Below the pieces are notes generated by a model. It was given only the letters and a program-made list of their open reading frames with translations. It was not told where the DNA came from and did not search any database. Positions 11,569 to 23,193 of a stretch of DNA of 64,000 bases are shown here, one piece after another. A program made the position numbers and the translations under genes. Each line of letters begins with the position of its first letter. The stretch's first letter is position 1. This DNA comes from Mikania micrantha (lineage: Eukaryota > Streptophyta > Magnoliopsida > Asterales > Asteraceae), in assembly GCA_009363875.1 (NCBI GenBank), contig CM018687.1, positions 19,840,963 to 19,904,962 on the forward strand. The letters run 5' to 3'.

Positions 11569-12868
11569 CTGAGAAAGCATGTAAGAAAGCAAAGTCAACA
11601 CAATGGTTGGTGAGTTCATATAGTTTAGTAGTTGAAAAATAGATTTAGCAAACCTTTTTAGTAACAACCTTAACCTCATTAACAACACTGTAATATCCAA
11701 CTCAATATGCTTATATATAGGGCATATGTAGGGTCGAACTTACCGCCCGCCCAGCCACCGTCCACCACATACCAAATCACATATGACATTGTTGTTAATG
11801 ATAATTAAGCATTTTTTCTATGTCCAATTCCGTCTCCATCATATCTTTAGCATACTGTTTAATAGTTTACACGTTTATAGCATTCACATAGCTCATCTTT
11901 TACGTATATTGCACCCAGATGTTAGCTTTGCATTAACTTAGTTTAGCTTTTACGAATCTGATGCATAGGTACAAGCTTTGCAATAGTATAGTTTAGCATT
12001 ACGTAACCCATGATTAGATACAAGCTTTGCTATAGCACAGTTTAGCATTTACGAATCTCATGCATAGGTACAAGCTTTGCAATAGCACAGTTTAGCATTT
12101 ACGTAACCCATGATTAGATACAAGCTTTGCAATAGCATAGTTTAGCATTTACGTATCCCATGAATCGATTCAGGCTTTGCATATCATAGTTTAGCCATTA
12201 CGTATCTCATGAATTGATTCAAGCTTTGCATTAGCATAGTTTAGCCATGACATATCTCATGAATAGATACCAGCTTTGCATTAGCACGTAGACTTAGCAT
12301 GTAGTAAGTAGCAACTAGCATTAGCATGTAGCATTAGTGTGTAGCATGTGACATATAGCATTAGCCTGTAGTTTTAGCATGTAATCGTAGCTTGTAGCAT
12401 ATAGCATCTAGCATTAGCATATAGTCTTAGCATGTAGTCTTAGTTTGTAGCATATAACATCTAGCATTAGCATATAGTCTTAGCATGTAGTCTTAGCTTG
12501 TAGCATATAGCATATATCATTAGCATATAGTCTTAGCATGTAGTCTTAGCTTGTAGCATTAGTATGTACCATTAATTTATAGCATTAGCATGTAGCGTTA
12601 GCATGTAGCATTAGCATGTAGCATTAGTTTATAGCATTAGCATGTAGCATTAAAGTCAAGTGTATGAAATGTCAGCATTTAGGATAAAGCCTTAGCTTTT
12701 AGCTTTTAGAATTAGCTTCTAGAATAAGCATAATAATCATTAGTATTAGCATTATGAATCAGTATAAAAGCATTTACAAAACATTTAAACATTTGTTTAA
12801 AATGAATAACATGCTTCTCAGTCCCGATTTAAAATTCAAAATAGTTTGAAAAGGGACAATGAACTCAC
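11569..12868 (-). other. Predicted intron in the solo LTR
   Basis: On the minus strand a donor CTG|GTGAGTTC lies at 12871-12861. An acceptor CTCAG|G ends at 11569, with TTGAC as a branch-like motif at 11598-11594. The 12-mer at 12859-12870 (ATGAACTCACCA) is the exact reverse complement of 11608-11619, so the donor could pair with the region before the acceptor. Prediction only. Confidence 0.4.
11930..12655. repeat. Degenerate tandem repeats in the solo LTR
   Basis: Two adjacent repeat types. The first, 11930-12290, is a roughly 55-60 bp unit with the words TACAAGCTTTGC and AGTTTAGCATTTACG, about six times. The second, 12290-12655, is a family of short words TAGCATTAGCATGTAG and TAGTCTTAGC with variable spacing. 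Both lie inside the predicted intron. No coding potential. Confidence 0.85.
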
Positions 12869-13749
12869 CAGTGTTGTTAAGTATAAGTTACCATAGATAA
12901 TGCGCGCTCCGTAGTTGTAGCTTAAGTATCTTCAACACCTGAGTTGTTTTAAGAGATTCAAATTCTATAAGTATGTATGATTGACGCAAACTAGGGTTTT
13001 GGTCTCGGTGTGCAACTAAGTGTCCTATCTCACTAATGTATTTCTAGAATTCCTTCTATCTATACCAGATGTATTGCCCATTAATAACCCTTGATCCCGT
13101 AAGTAACCATTACAAAACTTTGATTAAATATTTGTAAGATAATTCGTTTTAAATAAATCTTAGGTAAAAAATCATTTAATTACTTAAGAAAGTTTATCAT
13201 TGGTTTCATTTACTAAAACCATAATGTATTTTAAGAAAATCATATATTTGTTTATTAGACTTAAGTTAATCCAACTTTGATCAACTCAGAGCCTAAAATT
13301 AAGTCTTAGCTTTCTTTTGTTCTTGAATCGTTAGTACGTACAACTTAGCTTAGAAGTCCCATAGAACTATCTAATTTGGTTGTAAGTAATAGAATAATTA
13401 ACTAAGTATTGGGTGTTAGTAACTACCATTATACTTAGTTAAACTTCTTGACTCCTTGTAGTTCTTGCTTTATGTTTAAACCCTTAGTGTTGTTCCATAA
13501 TCTGTTGTTTACCCTCAACCCCATGTGATAGAAAAGATGTAAATTTAGCATTTGTTTAGAAGTGTACGGATGTCTTAACTCTTAGCATGAGCAATTAACA
13601 AGTTCATCACATTTATTTGAAAAGAATTGAATTTGCTTATTATTAGGAAACCCTAATATCTCCCCAAGCATACACACACACACACAACCGTGCATGAAAA
13701 AGGGATGTGTGTGAGTGTTTAAAGCTTCCCATGTCTCCTACTCGGTCGC

Positions 13750-14095
13750 CTTATTCGGTTTACCATTTACCTAAGTCATTGAACCGAAAGGCTTGGCCGT
13801 AGGGGATCTCAACCGAATCAAGGTTGGCCGAACGAATGGAGTTGGCCGCATGAGTCTAGGCCGACGAATAGGCTGGTTAGCCGAATGGGCTTGGCCGGCG
13901 ACTGAGCTTCCTGGCTGAAGGAGGGGAGGTCGATCGAATGAAGGGCTTGGCCGAAAGAGCATCAGGCGAGTGGAGTGGTTCGGTCCCTTAGCTATTCGGC
14001 TCACCTGCTTCTGTCGAGTCATTCGACCGAGAGGCTGTCCATACGGCCTGTGGCCATTCGGCCGGCCGCAGGTGCCTTCATTTGGCCATTCGAAA
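13750..14095. repeat. GGCCGAA / ATTCGG motif cluster
   Basis: More than a dozen short words of the type TTGGCCGAA, CATTCGGC and CGAATGA occur in 350 bp of otherwise AT-rich LTR. The local GC content is much higher than in the flanks. An open frame on the minus strand (13771-14127) falls out of this composition and has no recognisable domain. Confidence 0.6.
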
Positions 14096-15150
14096 CTACA
14101 CCGCAACCCCTTCCCTTTTCGCATCAAATGACTAACCCCTAATGTGTAGAGTGTTCCTACCTCATACTATGGTATGGGAGAGTGATTTCCCTAAAGTTTG
14201 AAGTTGGTTTAGCCGGTTCTATGTGGGATTCAAACAAGGGTTTTCAAAACCCTAAAACCGTGACCTAAGATTTGATTTTACCTCAAATCCAACGGTTCAA
14301 AGCTTGGATCCTCTGTACTTCTATGATCTACGTAACGTGGTGTTCGTTTAGACACCAAAATCAATGAATTTGGTGATGGTATGAGGATTCTAGGGTTTCG
14401 AAAGGTAGAGAGAGAGTGTAGAGAGAGAGTGTAGAGAGAGAGTGAACGAGATGGAGATGGTGGAGCTGGTAGGTGGGGGTGTTAAATGGTCATAAATGCC
14501 ATTTAATGCTTCCCAAAATGTCCGGGTATGTTTGGGTTCGTTCGGTTCCGCTCGGTTTCGCGTAGAAGCGTCGTTTCTCTTTCGTTTTCGCGACGAACGT
14601 CTCGGTTTTAAAGATAGAGTTCATATAAATTAATTTAGGTGGTTATTCCTGGTAAATTAACTAATTATCTTTTGTTTATTTTAAATTTCTTAAAATGTTT
14701 AAATTGCAGTTTAAATCGAATCGTATAGTCGTCGCGCGTATTCGTTCGAATCGTCACCCGTACGAATACGATGATAACTACACTTTTCAATATGGTTTTC
14801 TAATTATTGGACATCATTCAGAACGTTAAACTTTCAGATTTGTTCGTACAGATCGTCACCTATACGAACAATCTGTCCATTTAGCATTCCTGTAACGACG
14901 TCAGCTATTGCTTTGTTCTGTTCAACCTCGCATACGTTTATACAAATAGCATATTAACAAGCATTCGTGTGTATATTCCATGCTGTCTGATATATTTTTG
15001 ACTGTTAAACCGTGAGATTTAATCAGATTGCAGAAACGATTGAATAATAGTTTAGTGTCAAGCATCAAAATGTTAATAGCTGAGTTACTGTGCAAATTAC
15101 TGTGTAGATCACTAATCCGGTAACATTTCTGGCACTGATGTTACAGTTGT

Positions 15151-15530
15151 GACAGACTTGTAATAACCCGGTAGGTTAAAGCTTGCCACTTTAGACTACA
15201 TATGGATACGAAAACTAACCCACTTTACTGCAAATGCAAAACGAATTAAAGTTTACGGTTTTAATTAAAAGACGAAATTCTTCAATCTACTTAATTATTG
15301 TTAGTTAAACTAAACAACTTGTTGACCACAACAACTTTGATAAGAAAAAGTTCTCAGTTTATGAAATTCTAAATTAACTCATTTGTTTGCCAAGTTCATG
15401 ACATAGGGTAATCATGCAAGGCAAATTACCGTTGCGGGTGCACACGGAACGGTAATTTTCAGTACATGTGAATCCCGCTGTACGGGACAATGGACACAAA
15501 TGAAGCAAACTTTAAATCCAAATCCTAAAA
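15151..15530. other. Unassigned 380 bp inside the old RNase H
   Basis: Pol homology stops at 11201 and resumes at about 15531 (ELNMRQ-like). The solo LTR with its duplication accounts for 11202-15150, but this stretch remains. It includes TGTAATAACCCGG near 15160, a typical LTR-type start, and GGAACGGTAATT near 15446. It may be a fragment of an earlier insertion that the solo LTR later entered. I recognise no gene. Confidence 0.4.
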
Positions 15531-16524
15531 GAATTAAATATGCGACAACAAAATATGATGGAGACATGAAACGATTATGAATGTGAAATTCTCTATCACA
15601 AAAGAAATACAAATGTGTAGTAAATGCCTTAAGAAGAAAGGAGGCAAAGAAACCAAAAGAGTATTGCATAAGGCTTGAACTACAACTTGATTTAATAAAT
15701 AAGATCAAAGAAGCAGTGAAACAAGCCCAAAAAGAGGAAAACAAAGATTGAAGAAATGAAGGGCATGACTAAGCAATTAGTCAAAGGAGATGATAAAATT
15801 CTCCAAATGAACACCAGAATCTGGGTGTTGGCGGATTAAGAAAAAGAATATTAGAATAAGCTCATAAATCCATATATATGATGTACCCAGAAAATGATAA
15901 AATGTATAAAAATCTCAAAGATTATTATTGGTGGATCAACAGTAAGAAAGATATATTTGCATAAGTCGCAAAATGTTTAACTTGTTCACAAGTTAAAGCA
16001 GAATATCAACCCTTCTGATATGTTACAATAGCTTGAAATACAGGTCTGTAAAACGGGGATGATAACTACAGATTTTATAAACAAACTTACTCGAACTAGT
16101 CGTGAGAATGATACGATTTGGGTTATCATTGATAGACTAAATAAGTCTGCTCATTTCCTATAAACGAAAAAAAAACTTATTCTATAGATAAATAATCTCA
16201 ACTATACGTTAATGAGATTGTATCTCTACACGATGTGTTTCACGAATCTAACATTAGGAATTGCTTAGTTGATGAATCATTGTTAATACCTCTACAAGAT
16301 GTTGAAGTTAATGGAAAATTAAATTTATCAAAAACAAATTCGAATCGAAGACCGACGAGAAAAGAGACTTAAACATAAGAAGTTGGTGTTAGTTAAGGTT
16401 AAATAGAACTCCTAACGTGGTCCTAAGTACATATGGGAACACGAGTCAAAACAGAAAAAAACAATATATATCCACACCTATTTCAATAATCTCGAGGATG
16501 AGATTAAAACAAAGATGGGAAGGA
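15531..16524 (+). pseudogene. RNase H end, integrase and chromodomain remnant of the old gypsy element
   Basis: Resumes with NMRQ, a DYECEILYH-like stretch, the spacer (INKIKEAVKQAQKEENK) and the integrase zinc finger (KMYKNLKDYYWW ... CLTCSQVKAEYQ). A short part of the catalytic core follows. At about 16240 a deletion joins the core directly to the C-terminal region (SNIRNCLVDESL ... PLQDVEVNGKLN) and the chromodomain end (YPHLFQ-like near 16470). There are numerous stops. A purine run lies at 16505-16524. Confidence 0.82.
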
Positions 16525-16996
16525 TGTAACATTTATAAATAAATAAAGTACTCGTTTATAATTAAAATATTATTACTCAAAAATGTAATAATAGAAACGG
16601 TTATTTGAATTATAAAGTATCATCTAATAATTTAAAATAGTTTGGTTTATAAAATATGACTATTAGAGAGTATAAGAGTAGAGATAAGCGTTCAAATTTT
16701 TAAGCGTTTGTTTAAAAGAATAGATATGATAAAACAATTATTAGAAATAATAAGGGTTTAAACAATCGTTAAGTTTAGTCCAGAGTTGGTTAAATAATAA
16801 TAATAATATTAAAATATATTATATTTGATCTTAATCCGTTTTTAACGAAACTTAAGTCGAACTGTAGAAAAAAAATAAGCAGGTCCTAGTCGTATAATTA
16901 TAATTTTATAAAACACGATATTTTAAAAGTTATAAGAGAAATACAAAATTTGATCTAAATTAATTTTTATAATATAATAATAATTATTTAAAAAAA

Positions 16997-16999
<3 letters not shown>

Positions 17000-17071
<72 letters not shown>
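17000..17071. repeat. (AAT)n microsatellite
   Basis: About 24 perfect AAT/TAA units. Apparent open frames across it are composition artefacts. Confidence 0.97.
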
Positions 17072-17074
<3 letters not shown>

Positions 17075-17186
17075 GAGGTTCAAAGTTTGTGCAAGTGTGA
17101 TGTGTACATACAATAAAATAAAAATAAAAAAAACAAAAGATAAGTATCTACTTATCTTCAAAACATATGTCAACACACACACATAC

Positions 17187-17188
<2 letters not shown>

Positions 17189-17241
<53 letters not shown>
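17189..17241. repeat. (AT)n microsatellite
   Basis: About 26 perfect AT units following a short CA-rich run (17171-17185). Confidence 0.97.
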
Positions 17242-17246
<5 letters not shown>

Positions 17247-17607
17247 AGGATATTTTTAAAACATTTTTTCAATAAGAAAACTATGGAAACTCAATTTCAA
17301 CCATTGGTTTGGAGATGTGTGGATGAGATTAAAGATGAAAAATTTGTTTCATTAATGTGATTATTAAATAATTATAATAATACAAAAATGTACAAAAAGG
17401 GTAGATATGTCGTTTTCCTAGTATACTTTAAAAAAGATATATAGTATAAAAGTACATCTAGCAAAAAAATCTGTATTTATAACAGATAAATATTACGTAA
17501 CATTAATGTATAATGTACGTAAAAATAACAATAAAAACTGTTAAATTACTTGTTAGTATAATACGTATCATCAAAAACTTCATTTTTCTTCTTGGAAATC
17601 TCGTCTA

Positions 17608-17811
17608 CCTAGGACGCAATTATTCATTTATCATAGCATCATGATCCATATCACTTCTCATCATGCAAATACCATTTGAACCTACCCTGACCGACATCAC
17701 GCAACCCATACTGGCACTATTATCTCTTATCATTAGCCCAAGAGTCTTAGTTTAAACATAGGTTCCGACTAAGGCACGTAAATCTCTTAAACCAAGCCTC
17801 TGATACCAACT
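17608..17811 (-). repeat. Duplicated leader and PBS beyond the 3' LTR
   Basis: This copy of the sequence following the 5' LTR includes the primer-binding site at 17796-17808 (TGGTATCAGAGG on the minus strand). It is nearly identical to 24500-24703. Its presence outside the 3' LTR means that LTR once served also as the 5' LTR of a second, now lost, unit, or that a recombinant molecule integrated. Confidence 0.85.
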
Positions 17812-18064
17812 TGTGATGCCCCAACTCTTGAGACACGTCACTTAATGGATTTACTCATATGCACAAGGTTAATCAGAGACATTAATGTATAGCGGAAACA
17901 AAAAACTTATTTATAAACAAATGTTTATACATACATTCTATTATTACATAACAACTATCTATTTACATCCAAACGTAAGTGCCAGTTGTTTTCTCTTGGG
18001 TACATGCTCGATGCCTTAGTTCATTCCTTTCCTTTACCTCTACTGCTAGAGGTATTACCTGGTC

Positions 18065-18695
18065 CTGATGTGCATACCCAAAAAGGTCAGCTTACGCTAG
18101 TGAGTTCTAAGTTTTGAAAATACTTTATATTCTCATTATCATGTCAACTTGATTCAAAAGCATTTCTTAAAACATTTTAACATAACATATGCACCCATTA
18201 TCCATGTACAAATCTATAATAAGTACATCATCTTATCATACAAAGCACTGTCTCATTAATTGGGCAGGCTCACCCACATGTTGGTCGGTCGTCACCTCCC
18301 CAGTTGTACAACCCATACCATCTTTCCATAACAAGAAAGACCCTTAACCATCTTCCTATAATTGGGAAGACACATAGTAAAAATATCATCTCATTGGGAT
18401 CGAAATCTCCATATCGCCTCCATCCCGCATATCGGGACACATTCACCCTCCCATACAAGGAGTTGAAAGTATAGCTTTGTTACATACAAACATTAGCAAC
18501 TTATTTAAATTTTGTTCAAAACAACTTTTCTTAAAACATATTTTCATCAAAACACACACATACACATATATATATATTAACAAAGTTTTAACCGTCAATC
18601 ATACAAAACTTTCAAAAACATTTCAAAGATATTTATCATGCATACACATCGGCCCTAAAATGTTAAAACAGTAAAAGAGGGCTCATAGAACTCAC
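18065..18695 (-). other. Predicted intron in the minus-strand Tekay LTR
   Basis: The donor is AAG|GTGAGTTCTA (18698-18686). The acceptor is ATCAG|G ending at 18065, with CTGAC at 18090-18086 as a branch-like motif. TAGAACTCAC at 18686-18695 is the exact reverse complement of 18100-18109. The truncated 5' LTR keeps the acceptor side (around 24957-25000). Confidence 0.42.
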
Positions 18696-18869
18696 CTTAA
18701 CTTAGTTATGCACAACCAGCTAACTTTCTTTGTTATTCTTCACTTTCTCAAGTTCACAATGATATCCTAACATAATTATAATCTTAATCATATAACGCAA
18801 ACCCCTTTTTATTTCAGGGTTTTCTAAACGGGTAGCACAACGGCTTATCCAATCGTGTTTTTGGATTTT

Positions 18870-19075
18870 AAGTCGGGCAGAACATTGACTTACATTCCTT
18901 GATTTTTCTGAAAACAATTGGGCAGAACCTCAGATTATAATTGTTTGTTTTTCAAAAACCAATCGGGCAGAACCTCGACTTATATTCCTTGATTTTTTCT
19001 GAAAACAATTGGGCAGAACCTCTGCTTATAGTTGTTTGTTTTTCAAAAACCAATCGGGCAGAACCTCGACGTGTT
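18870..19075. repeat. About 91 bp tandem repeat, 2.3 units
   Basis: Units start near 18871, 18961 and 19052 with GTCGGGCAG or ATCGGGCAG and alternate with a half-repeat carrying TTGGGCAGAACC. Confidence 0.85.
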
Positions 19076-19783
19076 TTTGATTTAAACCAAGCAATTAAAC
19101 ATAATCCTATTATACAATAATAATAAGATCTAAAACAAGCATCATAACAAATCAAGATTTTTACCTAACAGAAGTTCGGTTGCACCTCGCGTGACACTAG
19201 ATGATTGGAGGGGTTAAATGTGGGTATTTGGAAGTGTAGGGTTGGGATTTGAAAGCTGGAACGTAAATTTTCGCGAACAGAATTGAAATATGGTGATCTG
19301 CCTTTTATAGGCGAAATATGGGTCTGGGCGCATCACCTAGCCCCAGCGTTTGGTTTGGGGCGGTACTCCCAGATGTAGTGTATTGCATGCGTGCCACGTG
19401 TCGACACGTGGTGCCACATGGCGTGCGCTCTGAATGGTTTCTTGTTTTCGCGATAACTTGAGCATACGAACTCCGTTTTACGAGCGGTTTTCGCCGACGT
19501 TCATGATTTTTTGAAATCTTTCCAATGGTTATAATTTCAAGACCTGAATAGTTCAATACATATGACCTCTTATTTAATGCTTTATTCGACTCAGTGTATC
19601 TTGAAATCGGAGCCTCGTTTCGCGATTTCGCTTACACTCATTTTCTTCATTTTCAAGTTAGGATTCTAGATATGAAGTCGGTTTGACACTTAATTAAATC
19701 AACATTAGGTGATGTATGTTTCTTTAAGATCTATTAGCATTAGATTGCTATATGTTTAAAGTACAAGAAAACCGGGTGTTACA

Positions 19784-19799
19784 ACTGTCCTCCCCTTAA
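19784..19799 (-). other. Polypurine tract of the minus-strand Tekay element
   Basis: On the minus strand AAGGGGAGGACAGT lies directly before the 3' LTR, after a GGTTTCGGGGACGAAACC inverted repeat at about 19803-19821. Confidence 0.8.
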
Positions 19800-19834
19800 T
19801 AAGGTTTCGTCCCCGAAACCTTTTACATAAACAA

Positions 19835-22800
19835 TAAAGAATAATGTTTTCTCGTTTCATCTTCTGTTTCTCATGTACTTTCTGATCCTTTTCTATGCTT
19901 CCATTGTATTTTAACTAACTGTACTGTCTTATTTCTTAATCTCTTTTCTTTTCGATCTAATATTGGGATTGGTTCTTCCACGTAATTGAGTTTATCATCA
20001 ATTTCTACATCGTGTAACGGCACATATGTGGTCTCATCCGCTAAACACTTGCGTAAGTGTGAAACATGAAATGTCGGATGAATCCCACTTAATTCTTTTG
20101 GAAGTTCCAATCTATATGCAATATTTCCAATGCGTGCTAAAATTTTGAATGGTCCGATATACCTCGGACTCAACTTTCTTTGTTTTTTAAATCGGATTAC
20201 GCCTTTCCACGGAGATACCTTGAGTAAAACATAATCACCAACTTGAAATTCAATTGGCTTACTCCGTTTGTTTGCGTATGATTTCTGACGATCTTGTGCC
20301 GCTTTCATGTGTGCCTTGATACGTTTCAAATCTTCAGACACAGATGGAACAACATCCAAATTTCCTATCTCCCTTTGGTTGACATCACCCCAACATACTG
20401 GTGTACGATATCGTCTCCCGTACAATGCTTCATAAGGATGCATGCCAATACTTGCATGATAGCTATTATTATAGGAGAATTCTGCCAATGCTAGGTGGTC
20501 ATCCCAACTACCACCATAATCAATTATGCAAGCACGTAACATATCCTCAAGAGTTTGAATCGTTCGTTCACTTTGGCCATCCGTTTGAGAGGATGATATG
20601 CCGTGCTGATCAACAACTTTGTTCCTATTTGATCGTGAAACTTCTTCCAAAATCGAGACGTGAATCTTGTGTCTCGATCAGACACAATTGATACCGGAAC
20701 ACCATGCTTAGTTACAATCTCATTTATGAATAACTCTGCCAACCGTTCAGAAGTATAACTTTCACTAATCGAAAGAAAGTGGCCACTCTTTGTCAATCGA
20801 TCAACTATCACCCAGATGGAATCATGCTTTTTAGCTGTTCTTGGTAGCTTCATGATGAAATCCATCGTGATATGTTCCCACTTCCATTGAGGAATTTCCA
20901 AAGGCTGCATCCTACCATATGGCCGCTGGTGCTCCGTTTTAACTTGGGCACAAGTGAGACACTGGTTCACATATTGCATCACATTAAATTTCATCTCCGG
21001 CCACCAATAGTGCTTACGAAGATCTTGATACATTTTTGTGGCGCCCGGGTGAATAGAATAACGTGACTTGCGTGCTTCATCTAATATGCTAGATCGGAAA
21101 TTACCAAGTCGTGGCACCCACATACGACCACTTCTAGTTTTTATACCGAAATCATTCTCTTCAAGTAACTTTACTTGGCCATATATCCTTTCTTCTTTCA
21201 CATTATCCTCCTCAAGAGCTTCAACCTGTTTATTCTTAAGTTGGGTTAAGAAATCAGGCGTAATAAGTTGACAAGACTTCACCCTAATTGGGGGAATGCT
21301 CATTCTTTTGACTTAAAGCATCTCCCACAACGTTGGCTTTCCAAGGGTGATATAAGATTTCGCAATCATAGTCCTTTATCAACTCAAGCCATCTTCGCTG
21401 GCGCATGTTTAAATCCTTTTGCTCGAAGAAGTATTTAAGACATTTGTGGTCCGAATATATCGTGCATTTAACACCATATAAGTAGTGTCTCCAGATCATC
21501 AGAGCAAATACTACTGCCGCCAATTGTAAATCATGTGTGGGATAATTTGCCTCATGAGGTTTTAATTGTCGTGAAGCATAAGCGACAACTTTACCTCTTT
21601 GCATTAATACGCATCCCAAACCAAGATATGAAGCATCTGAATATACTATCAAATCTTCATTTCCTTCTGGTAGTGCTAACACTGGAGCTTGTGTCAACTG
21701 CTTCTTTAATTCATCGAACGCATTTTGTTGCTCCGCTCCCCACACAATTTTGGCATCTTTCTTAGTGAGCTTGGTTAATGGCTTCGCTATTTTCGAGAAA
21801 TCTTGAATGAAACGTCTGTAATATCCCGCTAGACCTAAGAAACTACGGACCTCAGTTGGAGTCTTAGGCGGGTTCCATTTCATCACTGTCTCCACTTTCG
21901 AAGGATCTACAAGAATTCCATCGGCATTTACAACACGACCCAGGAATTGCACATTGCATATAGATTTTCCCTTTGTAGAGTTTCCAGAACTTCCCTTAGA
22001 TGGCATGCATGATCACCTTCGTTTTTCGAATAAATGAGAATATCATCAATAAAGACAATCACAGAACGATCCAACATCGGTCGACATACCCGGTTCATAA
22101 GGTCCATAAATGCAGCCGGGGCGTTAATCAAACCGAATGACATTACTAAAAACTCATAATGTCCATATCTTGTTCGAAATGTTGTCTTTGGAATGTCTTC
22201 TTCTCGAACTTTTAATTGATGATATCCAGAGCGTAAATCGATTTTAGAGAACCAACTAGCTCCTTGAAGTTGATCGAACAAATCATCTATTCGTAGCAAT
22301 GGATATTTGTTTTTCACAGTTAGCTTGTTTAGTTCCCTATAATTGATGCACATATGCATACTGCCGTCTTTCTTCTTTACGAACAATACTGGTGCACCCC
22401 AAGGCGAGATACTTGGTCTTATAAAACCTTTATCAAGTAAATCTTCCAGTTGTGTCATCAACTGCTTCATTTCAGATGGGGCAAGTCGATAAGGCATCTT
22501 GGCAATTGGCTTTGCTCCTGGTACCAAATCAATTCTGAATTCAACTTCTCTATCAGGTGGAATACCTGGCAGATCTTCTGGAAAGACATCTGGAAACTGA
22601 GAAACCACTGGAACATCTACAATCGTATTTGGCTTGCTCTCAGTATCCACTACATGTGCAAGGTAAGCCATACAACCATGATCAATCAACTTTTCTGCTC
22701 TCATCATCGAAATAAATTTCACTGTCGACTTCATAAGATCACCATAGACAAGGATCTGGCTTCCATCTTGTGCTTGCAGACATACCATTTACTTCTTGCA

Positions 22801-23193
22801 CTCTATCTGGGTTTCATTTTTAGAAAGCCAGTCCATTCCCGGTACCACATCGAATCCTTCTAGGGTTAAGGGAAATAAGGTAACTCGTATTTCGTGACCT
22901 TCCAATTCTATACTACAACCTTCAATGTTATTTACAATCTTAACATTTCTACCTATAGCAGTCTCTACTAGAATAGGTTTCTCTAATTTCATCATAGGTT
23001 TATTTAAAATCTTACTAAATTTATCTGAAACAAAACTAACACTTGCACCCGAATCAAATAAAACAGTAGCAGGCACGTTGTTGATAAGAAATGTACCTGT
23101 TACTACATCATGTTCTCTCTGCGCCTCCTCCACTGTTAGTGCAAAAGATTTGCCTCTAGTATTAGGTTGTTTTCCACCTCTTGCAGGGATCAT
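19835..23193 (-). pseudogene. pol: pol of the minus-strand Tekay element
   Basis: Domains in order from 23193 downward: retropepsin with VLFDSGASVSFVS; RT with KDGSMHMCINYREL and FIDDILIYSK; RNase H with YSDASYLGLGCVLM; integrase zinc finger (CLTCAQVKTEHQ); catalytic core with MDFIMKLP and SDRDTRF; and a C-terminal module with chromodomain (LKVSPWKGVIRF ... FHVSHLRKCLADE). Lesions I can see: TAA at 22789-22791 between protease and RT, a deletion with frameshift near 21970 that removes the KFSKC-type segment after the RT active site, a 1-nt shift near 20575 inside the integrase, and a Trp-to-TGA change near 19870 in the chromodomain. Not functional. Confidence 0.9.

Larger units (their letters stand above)
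11207..15145 (-). mobile_element. Solo LTR of a long-LTR gypsy element
   Basis: A 3939 bp unit bounded by TGTCACACCCC on the left and GATGTTACA on the right, flanked by the duplication GTTGT (11202-11206 and 15146-15150). Read on the minus strand it begins TGTAACATC and ends GGGGTGTGACA, the usual ends of Tekay-type LTRs, so orientation is minus. It contains no PBS, no pol motifs and no second internal LTR copy, so I call it a solo LTR left by LTR-LTR recombination. It holds a repeat-rich predicted intron (11569-12868) and a GGCCGAA motif cluster (13750-14095). The rest is AT-rich with nothing recognisable. Confidence 0.78.
16525..17607 (+). repeat. Start of the 3' LTR of the old gypsy element, truncated
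   Basis: TGTAACATTTAT follows the polypurine-like run directly after the pol remnant, the normal position of a 3' LTR. The region is very AT-rich, contains two microsatellites and has no gene. No matching LTR end is visible before the next element begins at 17608. Confidence 0.6.
17812..19783 (-). repeat. 3' LTR of the minus-strand Tekay element
   Basis: 1972 bp, TGTAACACCCGG to GGCATCACA on the minus strand. It contains a predicted intron (18695-18065) and a 2.3-unit tandem repeat of about 91 bp (18870-19075, each unit with AATCGGGCAGAACCTCG). The rest has no gene. Confidence 0.9.

Noticed and set aside
13771..14127. Minus-strand 118-codon frame
   Set aside because: Falls in the GGCCGAA motif cluster of a solo LTR. 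Composition is Arg/Pro rich with no recognisable domain.
16988..17360. Open frames across the AAT and AT microsatellites
   Set aside because: Low-complexity Leu and Tyr-Ile runs produced by simple repeats.
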